Below are positions 57,063 to 64,000 of a DNA stretch of 64,000 nt, piece after piece. Under the pieces are notes generated by a model, which ran no database searches, was not told the DNA's origin, and saw only the letters and a program-made list of their open reading frames with translations. Within the stretch, counting starts at the first letter, position 1; every line of letters begins with the position of its first letter. Origin of the DNA: ENR-C587 sp942493235 (GTDB lineage: Bacteria; Bacteroidota; Ignavibacteria; Kapaibacteriales; UBA2268); assembly GCA_942493235.1 (NCBI GenBank), contig OW818676.1, positions 3,224,001 through 3,288,000 of the forward strand. The letters run 5' to 3'. Both the position numbers and the translations under genes were made by a program.

Positions 57063-57152
57063 TTCACACTCAATATATAATAATTTAATACACTTAAAAT
57101 CATTATTCTATCAAATACTTTGCCAAAGAAATTTTAACAAATCAAATAAATC

Positions 57153-57325
57153 CGTTGCAAAACATATAATTTTCAATACCTATTTATTCAACCCTACGGT
57201 TAACCGTAGGGTTGATAAGCACTTAGAAGTTTGAATATTTTTGCATCTTATGTAAATTGCAAATTTCTTGTTTTTACACAGCCTCTGTAGCCGTGGGATA
57301 TGTTATTATCATTATTTCATCGTAG
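57153..57325. repeat. 26-bp palindrome in an outer MITE shell, then dispersed repeat
   Basis: 57189-57214 is a perfect palindrome: CAACCCTACGG, TTAA, CCGTAGGGTTG. It is flanked by GTTGCAAAACATATAATTTT (57153) and ACTTAGAAGTTTGAA, which match the outer shell of the MITE at 32162. A copy of the TTTTTACACAGCC repeat lies at 57270-57325. No gene in 57063-57336. Confidence 0.75.
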
Positions 57326-57336
57326 AAATAGGGATA

Positions 57337-58830
57337 CTATTCTTCAGTTGAAGTCTTTCCTGTCTGTTTATCTATTGGAATCGGATAGTTACCGGTAAAG
57401 CAAGCTGTGCAGTATTCAACTCCATCATCGCAAGGAACGCTTGCCATAAGAGTTTCTTCAGTTAAATAATGTAATGAATCTACTCCGATAGCTTTTCCTA
57501 TTTCTTCTTCCGTATCATAGTGATTAGCTATTAACTCTTCACGGCTTGGGAAATCCATTCCGTAAAAGCAAGGATATTTAATAGGCGGAGAAGTAATACG
57601 GCAATGCAATGATTTCGGCTTGGCATCACGAATTAAATTGATAAGAGATTTTGAAGTAGTGCCACGAACTATAGAGTCATCAACCAAGCAGATATTACGA
57701 TCTTCTATAACTCCCTTTACGGTATTAAACTTAACTTTTACCTTAAACTCGCGGTTGTCCTGCCCGGGAGCTATGAATGTTCTGCCTACGTAGTGGCTAC
57801 GGATAAGACCGATTTCATACTCAGTCAAATTATATCTGTTGTTCACTTTAGCAAAGCCCAAAGTGCAGGTATTGGCAGAGTCAGGAACAGATATTGCACA
57901 GAGTTTCTCATTATTTTCGAGGATAATCGGAGATTCATCGGCTAAATTTTTGCCTAATTTACGTCGTACTTTATCTACATTGTGCCCGAAGATTTTACTG
58001 TCCGGTCTAGAGAAATAAATATACTCGAAGATGCAATGTTTGGCAACGGGAGTATCTTCTTGAATCTTCATAGATTTAATTACTCCGGTCTTTGCTGTGT
58101 CTTTGTCAATAATTATAATTTCATTATGCTCGACCGAGCGTACGTATTCTGCGTTAACTATATCTAAAGAGCAAGATTCGGAAGCTACTATATAAGTCCA
58201 TTCTTCACCGTTCTTTTTTCTGCCGATGCAGAGCGGACGAACTCCATAAGGGTCGCGAGCGGCTACTAATGCATCTTCGGTCAGTATAACCAAAGAATAA
58301 GCACCTTTTGCAGTATTTAGTGCCTCGCGGATTTGGTCGATTTTATTTGGTTTTTTAGATCTGGCGATTAAGTGCATAAATATTTCAGAGTCGGTAGTAG
58401 TCTGAAATATTGCTCCTTCATTTCTTAATTTTTCTCTTAAACTTATAGTATTAGTAAGATTTCCATTATGAGCTAATGAGATAATACCGCTATGATAAAT
58501 TATATTAAAAGGCTGAATATTTGCTAAATGAGATGAGCCCGTAGTCGAATAGCGGTTATGAGCTATTGCGGATTCACCCTTAAGTTTGTGAAATATTTCA
58601 GGATTAGAAAACACATCAAGCACTAAGCCCTCGCCTTTATGCTGGGCGAATTTCATTTTATTTTTTTCTTGATCCCAATAGAATGTCGTAATTCCGGCGG
58701 CTTCTTGCCCGCGATGTTGGAGTGCGTGTAGAGCATAATATGCTAAAACCGAAGCCTGAGGACTGTTATAAACTCCTACAATTCCACAATTGCAGAGTGG
58801 TTTATCAATTTCTTCACGATACTTTATCAT
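57337..58830 (-). CDS. purF: Amidophosphoribosyltransferase
   Basis: 497 residues. The N-terminal nucleophile Cys is probably C15 in CGIVGVYNSPQ after a short propeptide. The glutaminase part has RYSTTGSSHLANIQPF and the PRPP-binding loop is CLVDDSIVRGTTS. The C-terminal CTACFTGNYPIP and the earlier CFYGMDFPS cysteines fit an iron-sulfur or structural site. First step of purine synthesis. Confidence 0.95.
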   Translation of the reverse strand: MIKYREEIDKPLCNCGIVGVYNSPQASVLAYYALHALQHRGQEAAGITTFYWDQEKNKMKFAQHKGEGLVLDVFSNPEIFHKLKGESAIAHNRYSTTGSSHLANIQPFNIIYHSGIISLAHNGNLTNTISLREKLRNEGAIFQTTTDSEIFMHLIARSKKPNKIDQIREALNTAKGAYSLVILTEDALVAARDPYGVRPLCIGRKKNGEEWTYIVASESCSLDIVNAEYVRSVEHNEIIIIDKDTAKTGVIKSMKIQEDTPVAKHCIFEYIYFSRPDSKIFGHNVDKVRRKLGKNLADESPIILENNEKLCAISVPDSANTCTLGFAKVNNRYNLTEYEIGLIRSHYVGRTFIAPGQDNREFKVKVKFNTVKGVIEDRNICLVDDSIVRGTTSKSLINLIRDAKPKSLHCRITSPPIKYPCFYGMDFPSREELIANHYDTEEEIGKAIGVDSLHYLTEETLMASVPCDDGVEYCTACFTGNYPIPIDKQTGKTSTEE

Positions 58831-59053
58831 AGTATCCTATGTATTTTTTGAATAATATTGTTTGGACTTCAAATTTAAGAAATATTTACCAGAAAATGAA
58901 TATCATAATGAAAATTGTTTATATGCGTATGAATAATCGGAGGAAATTGGGACAGGGGCATTAAATTACAAATTTCAAATTACGAATTAAGCTCAGATAT
59001 AACATAAGTTTAGATTCTTACAATGCTCGAATTAATTCATGGACTAAGTTATA

Positions 59054-59325
59054 CAACCTGACGGCTAACCGTCAGGTTGATATGTACTTAATAGCTGTTT
59101 CAAATATCTGTACCTCTCAATTCGACCCCACGCTTAAGTGGCTGTGTAAAAACCTTATATTACTTACGTTATTCGACTAATAGCAATTACTCAAAGTTAC
59201 TGATCCCCACGCTGAAGCGTGGGGTTGAATGGAATCGGAAATAATATTTGCCTTCATTTGCAACAACGTAATAGTATTTACACAGCCTCTTCAACTTGTG
59301 GATACAAACACTTATGGGAAATATA
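59054..59325. repeat. Palindrome and dispersed repeats in a 621-bp gap
   Basis: 59054-59079 is CAACCTGACGG, CTAA, CCGTCAGGTTG. A reverse copy of the TTTTTACACAGCC repeat lies at 59126-59154. A tetraloop hairpin CCCCACGC/GCGTGGGG lies at 59205-59224. A further direct copy (TTTACACAGCCTCTTCAACT, GGATACAAACACTTATG) lies at 59275-59325. No gene in 58831-59451. Confidence 0.75.
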
Positions 59326-59451
59326 ATATTAGTAAAACACTAATAATCAAGTATTTACGCATCCTCGTCAAGATGTGGTATAGATAGCAACTTCTTCCAC
59401 TATCCACTATACACTATCCACCAGCAACTAACCACTATCCACCAAGAATAA

Positions 59452-62010
59452 CTATTTAGCCCATGCACAGAGATATAATTCACTCGGATGAACCATTAAG
59501 CTATGATTTGGTAATACTCTGACAGTAAATCCCTGCTTTCCGGTATCAGGGCATTTATATAAACCTGCATAAGTATATAAATTATCCTCTGTATTGACTA
59601 ATTGCAAATCATTAAAATCAGTATTAATCAGCTCATTATGATGGTCAATTGTACCGTAATATACTTGTACAATTACATCATCAGGTTTTAAAGCTCCTAA
59701 TTTCACTTTTGCAGTTACATTGATTTCTTTGCCTACATAAGGTTCAACATCATGAGCAACTTGAGTCTCAACTATTTCGACATTAGCCCATTCGCTTTTA
59801 ACTAAATTTTTCCATTCTTTAAACTTAGTAGCTTCACTTGCATTGTGGAAGCTCAATTTATGATAATTGTTAAGTGCAGGAATATAGAACATATTGGAAT
59901 AATCTTTAATCATACGAGTACTTGAGAAATTGCCGGCAATAGTTTTTATAGAATTTTTCATATAAGAAATCCATTTTTCGGGAATTCTGGTAAATCCTTT
60001 TCTATTATAGAACATAGGAATAATAACTTTTTCTAATGTATCGTACAATTCTCCGGCTTCGACAATTTCTTGCTCTTCGTGATTGGCATATTCTTCACCG
60101 CTACCAATAGAGAAGCCGTTAGTGCCGTTATATGATTCATCCCACCACCCATCAAGAATACTGAAATTCAGAGTTCCGTTAAGACCGGCTTTCATACCGC
60201 TGGTACCGCTTGCTTCCATCGGGCGAATCGGATTATTGAGCCAAACGTCGCAGCCTTTAACCATATAGCGTGCGATAACCATGTCATAATCCTCAAGAAA
60301 TACAATTTTCTTATCCAAATTATACTGGCGTACTTTCTGAATAATTGACTGAATCACCTCTTTACCGGCAGTATCGTGCGGATGTGCCTTTCCAGCAATA
60401 ATTATTTGTAATGGAAAATCTTTATTATTAACGATTTTAGCAAGTCTGTCCATATCCCTAAATAGTAGAAGTGCCCTCTTATAGGTGGCAAATCTGCGTG
60501 CAAATCCTATGGTTAGAGCGTCCGGATCTAGATAGTCATTTATTTTCCCTGATTCTTCCGGTCCAAGCAAACTTTTCTGTTTCTTTTGTAAATAATCACG
60601 AGCGAAAAGGACTAAGCGAACTCTACGTCTCTGCTTTTCTCTCCATAATTCTTCGGCAGGTATGGTTTCGATTTTATCCCATAATTCTTGATTATCTCCT
60701 TCGGTTCTCCATCGAGGAGATAAGTACCTGTCAAATAAATCGGAAAATTCACGAGATAGCCAAGTCAAAGTATGTACACCATTGGTTACATGCTTAATAG
60801 GAACTTCTTGATACGGGAAGCATTTCCAAATATCTTTCCACATCTTGCGGGCTACTTCGCCATGAAGCTTACTTACTCCGTTATGGTACGTAGTCAGCCT
60901 CAAGCCGAGTATTGTCATTGAAAACTGCTCATCATTATTAAAGCCGGACATTTGACCGATAGACATGAAATAATCTCTATCTATTCCTAAAGACTCTATG
61001 TATTTTCCAAAATAATTATCCATTCTATTAATATGGAATGTCTCATTGCCTGCCGGAACAGGAGTATGAGTAGTAAATATCGAAGACATTTTTGTAATCT
61101 GCTTAGCCGAACGAAAGTCAAGATTATATTTCTGCATAATAATTCTGGTTCTCTCTAACAGAGCAAAAGCTGCATGCCCTTCATTAATATGAACAACTTC
61201 CGGCTCATAACCAAGGGCATACAAAGCACGCATACCGCCGATACCAAGCAAAATTTCTTGCTGAATACGTGTCTCGCGAGTACCGCCATATAATTGGTCT
61301 GTAATATCTCGGTATTCTTCTATTCCGTTTAAATCGATATTTGAATCAAGCAGATATAGAGATACTTTGCCTATTTGCAATTTCCAGACCTGAGCATAAG
61401 CTTTACCGTAAGGCAAATCGACATCAATAATCATAGGTTCGTTCTTATCATTTTTCATCAGAACTAATGCCATAGAGAAGAAATCATTATAATTATATGA
61501 TTCATTCTGCCATCCGTTTTGAGTTAAATGCTGACGAAAATATCCCTGCTGATATAGTAAGCCGATACCAACCAATGGCAAACCCAAATCACTGGCTGAT
61601 TTCAAATGATCGCCGGATAATATACCCAAACCTCCGGAATAATTTGGGAAGCTTTCATTAATTCCGTATTCAGTACTAAAATACGATATACATTTTACAG
61701 GCTTATCACAGACAGAGTTAAACCAAGATTTTTCAGACATGTATTTTTGAAATTTATCATAAATATAATCTAAAAATGCGATAAAATCTGCTTGCCCTGC
61801 TAAATTCTCAATTTCAGCAAGGCTTAATTTATCAATTAATAAGACCGGATTATGATTAACTTCTTCCCAAAGTTTTCTATTGACTCTGATAAAAAGCTCT
61901 TTGGCATCTGAATTCCAGCACCACCAGTAGTTATTAGCTAATTCTTTTAATTTTGCTAATTGGGGAGGTAATTTTGCTGATACTAAAAAACTATGAAGAG
62001 GCTTAAGCAT
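59452..62010 (-). CDS. glgP: Alpha-glucan phosphorylase
   Basis: 852 residues, the short-type phosphorylase with an N-terminal DUF3417 domain (LAKLKELANNYWWCWNSDAKELF). The catalytic part contains VHINEGHAAFALLERTRI, TTHTPVPAGNE and the cofactor region SGTSGMKAGLNGTLNFSILD, where the lysine holds pyridoxal phosphate. It degrades glycogen or maltodextrin to glucose 1-phosphate, which can feed glucose 6-phosphate to inositol synthesis. Confidence 0.93.
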   Translation of the reverse strand: MLKPLHSFLVSAKLPPQLAKLKELANNYWWCWNSDAKELFIRVNRKLWEEVNHNPVLLIDKLSLAEIENLAGQADFIAFLDYIYDKFQKYMSEKSWFNSVCDKPVKCISYFSTEYGINESFPNYSGGLGILSGDHLKSASDLGLPLVGIGLLYQQGYFRQHLTQNGWQNESYNYNDFFSMALVLMKNDKNEPMIIDVDLPYGKAYAQVWKLQIGKVSLYLLDSNIDLNGIEEYRDITDQLYGGTRETRIQQEILLGIGGMRALYALGYEPEVVHINEGHAAFALLERTRIIMQKYNLDFRSAKQITKMSSIFTTHTPVPAGNETFHINRMDNYFGKYIESLGIDRDYFMSIGQMSGFNNDEQFSMTILGLRLTTYHNGVSKLHGEVARKMWKDIWKCFPYQEVPIKHVTNGVHTLTWLSREFSDLFDRYLSPRWRTEGDNQELWDKIETIPAEELWREKQRRRVRLVLFARDYLQKKQKSLLGPEESGKINDYLDPDALTIGFARRFATYKRALLLFRDMDRLAKIVNNKDFPLQIIIAGKAHPHDTAGKEVIQSIIQKVRQYNLDKKIVFLEDYDMVIARYMVKGCDVWLNNPIRPMEASGTSGMKAGLNGTLNFSILDGWWDESYNGTNGFSIGSGEEYANHEEQEIVEAGELYDTLEKVIIPMFYNRKGFTRIPEKWISYMKNSIKTIAGNFSSTRMIKDYSNMFYIPALNNYHKLSFHNASEATKFKEWKNLVKSEWANVEIVETQVAHDVEPYVGKEINVTAKVKLGALKPDDVIVQVYYGTIDHHNELINTDFNDLQLVNTEDNLYTYAGLYKCPDTGKQGFTVRVLPNHSLMVHPSELYLCAWAK

Positions 62011-62294
62011 AAAAATACTCCTGATTTTCTATATAAATTTGTTTGTGTCAATAATTACATAACGAAGTTACAAATTAAGAAATATTTTGAATATATATCA
62101 AAAAAACTTTTTAAACAGTAAAAAAGTTCAGTCAATGATGATTGTCTGGTTGCGGAGATTAGTAGTTGGTTATTATTGTAAATAGTGTATTATTCTCAGC
62201 TACAAATCACCCCACACAGAATCAAGAACTGAGCTGAATAATTTCCCTCTTCTCTATGTCCCCGATTCCGGATTAGAGTCATACTCACTGAATT

Positions 62295-62337
62295 GAGTAT
62301 AGTAGGCATTGCCATTGCCATTGATATGGTTTAATTT
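62295..62337 (+). repeat. 43-bp direct repeat, left copy
   Basis: Begins GAGTATAGTAGGCATTGCCA and ends ATATGGTTTAATTT. A copy lies at 63410-63452. The two flank the DinD-like gene. The remainder of 62011-62468 is AT-rich and shows no gene. Confidence 0.8.
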
Positions 62338-62468
62338 CTACATTCAGCTTCATAATAAATAACAAATTCGCTAATTACTAAAATATTTTAAAATCAAAAC
62401 AATATTTTTGAATTAAAGAAAATATTACTTAATTTGAGTTTTGTTATTTTAACTTCTAAGATGTTGAT

Positions 62469-63308
62469 ATGGATCAAGAAATTGAAATATTTGACCAGTA
62501 CAATATACGCCGTCATTATGATAATGAAAATAATATTTGGTTATTTTCTGTTATTGACATTATTCGAGCTTTAATTGAGCAACCTGATTATCAAAAAGCA
62601 CGTAAGTATTGGAATAAATTGTCAGAACGACTAAAAAAAGAAGGCAATGAGTCGGTGTCAAAATTTCACCGACTGAAACTACCTGCTCAAGATGGTAAGA
62701 AATATCTTACAGATGTAGCTGATGCTGAAACTTTGCTTAGATTAATACAGTCTGTACCAAGCCCAAAAGCAGAACCTATCAAACTGTGGTTAGCAAAAGT
62801 AGCTTACGAAAGAATGCAGGAGTTAGCTGAACCCGAGCTTTCACTAAATCGTGCCAGAGAAAATTGGCAAAAACACGGCAGAAGTACTAAATGGATTCAG
62901 CAGAGAATGCTTGGACAGGAAACACGTAATAAATTAACAGATTACTGGAAAACCCACGAAATTATTGAAGGTAAAGAATACGCAATTCTGACGAATATTA
63001 TACATCAAGAGTGGACGAATTTAACTATTAAAGAACATAAAGATTTAAAAGGTTTGAACAATCAAAATCTAAGGGACCACATGAGTGAAGCTGAATTAAT
63101 ATTTACTGCTTTAGCTGAACTTTCTACACGACAAATCGCCGAAACAAATAATGCAATTGGGATGCCTGAGAACAAAAGAGCAAGTAAAGCCGGTGGGAAA
63201 ATTGCAAAACAAGCTCGAAAAGAACTTGAAGCTAAAACCGGTAAATCTGTAGTTACTAACATGAATTTTTTACCTGAACAGACTGATGAGCTTCAATTAG
63301 AAAATTAA
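62469..63308 (+). CDS. DinD-like protein with Bro-N domain
   Basis: 279 residues. The N-terminal Bro-N type DNA-binding domain reads IEIFDQYNIRRHYDNENNIW, FSVIDIIRAL; the second part has ENWQKHGRSTKWIQQRMLGQETRNKLTDYW and SKAGGKIAKQARKELEAKTGKSVV, as in DNA-damage-inducible protein D. No LexA-type box is recognised upstream. The 43-bp direct repeats on both sides suggest it moves as a cassette. Confidence 0.8.
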   Translation: MDQEIEIFDQYNIRRHYDNENNIWLFSVIDIIRALIEQPDYQKARKYWNKLSERLKKEGNESVSKFHRLKLPAQDGKKYLTDVADAETLLRLIQSVPSPKAEPIKLWLAKVAYERMQELAEPELSLNRARENWQKHGRSTKWIQQRMLGQETRNKLTDYWKTHEIIEGKEYAILTNIIHQEWTNLTIKEHKDLKGLNNQNLRDHMSEAELIFTALAELSTRQIAETNNAIGMPENKRASKAGGKIAKQARKELEAKTGKSVVTNMNFLPEQTDELQLEN

Positions 63309-63409
63309 CGACATCACCGGATTTGACCAAAAGTTAAATATGGACTCATAACGAGATACTTAGCCCTTACTCTACCAGCTGCCCAGAGTAGGGACGTACC
63401 CCATAAATA

Positions 63410-63452
63410 GAGTATAGTAGGCATTGCCATCGCCGACGATGTGGTTTAATTT
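63410..63452 (+). repeat. 43-bp direct repeat, right copy
   Basis: GAGTATAGTAGGCATTGCCA, then CGCCGACGATGTGGTTTAATTT. Same orientation as the copy at 62295, with changes confined to the middle. Confidence 0.8.
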
Positions 63453-63470
63453 ATTTCCAAAAAACAAAAC

Positions 63471-63821
63471 TTAAATAATAGTTAGTGATTCTATATCCAA
63501 ACTATTAATAAAGTCGATAAGTTCTTTGCTCTTATTACTTGCGGCATCCCAAACTATTATATAATCAACACCAAAATACTCATGGATTAGTTTATCCCTC
63601 ATTCCTGATACGGCACGCCAATTTATAATAGAGTAAAATGATTTAAAATCAGGGGATAGTTTTTTGCTTGCTTCTCCGATAATTTCTATACTTCTTGAAA
63701 AAGCACGTTTTAAAATCGGGTCTGAAATAAATGATTCGTAGGTATTTATTTGAGAATTTGAATATAAAAATTCGGATTCTTCAAGTATATATTTAAGCAA
63801 TATCTTATCTTTTTCAGACAT
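63471..63821 (-). CDS. hepT: HepT-like ribonuclease toxin (DUF86)
   Basis: 116 residues. The RX4HXY-type catalytic motif is in SGMRDKLIHEYFGVDYIIVW. Its start overlaps the end of a minimal nucleotidyltransferase by 8 bases, the classical HepT/MntA toxin-antitoxin arrangement. Confidence 0.9.
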   Translation of the reverse strand: MSEKDKILLKYILEESEFLYSNSQINTYESFISDPILKRAFSRSIEIIGEASKKLSPDFKSFYSIINWRAVSGMRDKLIHEYFGVDYIIVWDAASNKSKELIDFINSLDIESLTII

Positions 63822-64000
63822 AGATGATTTCTTTTTTTATCATATTATAAAAATCAGACGAAACTGATTCTCTTGTAAGTAAATCCACTTTTTTACCGAA
63901 TAACTCCTCAAGAAAGAAACAAATATTCATAAAATTATCAAATGTTTTTTTTTCGGTTTGAACTTCTATCATTAAATCAATGTCGCTTTTTACAGTATTT
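63814..64000 (-). CDS. mntA: MntA-like minimal nucleotidyltransferase antitoxin (partial)
   Basis: Only the C-terminal ~62 residues are in the window; the gene runs off the right edge. Reading gives NTVKSDIDLMIEVQTEKKTF, with the DxD metal site of the nucleotidyltransferase fold, then FFLEELFGKKVDLLTRESV. In known pairs it AMP-modifies HepT and silences it. Confidence 0.85.
   Translation of the reverse strand, partial: NTVKSDIDLMIEVQTEKKTFDNFMNICFFLEELFGKKVDLLTRESVSSDFYNMIKKEIIYV

Noticed and set aside
1..64000. tRNA, rRNA or known riboswitch genes
   Set aside because: I looked in the larger gaps and found no cloverleaf, rRNA segment or recognisable riboswitch core; a covariance-model scan would be decisive.

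Overview
This is an AT-rich bacterial window. It looks like a member of the Bacteroidota/Chlorobiota superphylum, possibly the Ignavibacteria or Kapabacteria side. The evidence is an adjacent PorU/PorV pair of the type IX secretion system, Bacteroides-style promoter words (TATTTTTG) upstream of a TetR gene, KdsA and an LptC-like lipoprotein (so a Gram-negative LPS maker), a fused E1 alpha/beta 2-oxoacid dehydrogenase, and many short lipoproteins. The lineage is inferred from gene content, not from a marker phylogeny.

Layout. 0-2.4 kb: the end of what looks like a type I restriction subunit, a YgjP-like metallopeptidase, and an unknown protein. 2.4-5.9 kb: an IS21-type remnant (istA without istB) next to an IS1634-like element that abuts a 5'-truncated Rhs gene. 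5.9-13.1 kb: a frameshifted Rhs/YD-repeat gene, then a chain of exported proteins alternating with broken toxin-tip fragments that carry a HELGHH zinc-protease motif, all joined by near-identical terminator/junction repeats. 13.2-15.9 kb: a PP-loop protein and a DNA methyltransferase broken by an IS1380-like element and a stop codon. 16.2-27.6 kb: housekeeping genes (2-oxoacid dehydrogenase E1, HolB, a RicT-like protein), a PD-(D/E)XK-type protein, and PorU-PorV. 27.6-35.4 kb: small secreted proteins, a lipocalin, an HNH nuclease block flanked by direct repeats, a DUF6398-like protein, and a large unrecognised protein. 35.5-42.5 kb: a TetR regulator, a striking array of four operators at 61-bp spacing, and an MFP-RND-TolC efflux operon whose MFP is split at an A10 tract. 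42.9-53.7 kb: an inositol-phosphate/inositol-lipid cluster followed directly by a TolC-MlaC-MMPL export operon. 54.1-62.0 kb: reverse-strand housekeeping genes (TfoX C-terminal domain protein, pgsA, tpiA, lptC-like, kdsA, purF, glycogen phosphorylase). 62.3-64 kb: a DinD-like protein flanked by direct repeats, and a HepT/MntA toxin-antitoxin pair running off the edge.

The best candidate for an undescribed system is 42.9-53.7 kb. An inositol-phosphate synthase, a nucleotidyltransferase, a CDP-alcohol phosphotransferase lacking the usual fourth motif aspartate, an ATP-grasp enzyme, a HAD protein and a flippase-like membrane protein sit beside a lipid-export set. Together they could make, modify and export an inositol-containing lipid. 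Second come the Rhs toxin-tip/immunity array and the operator array with the A10-split MFP. The intergenic regions also hold several families of palindromic repeats with matching stem changes.
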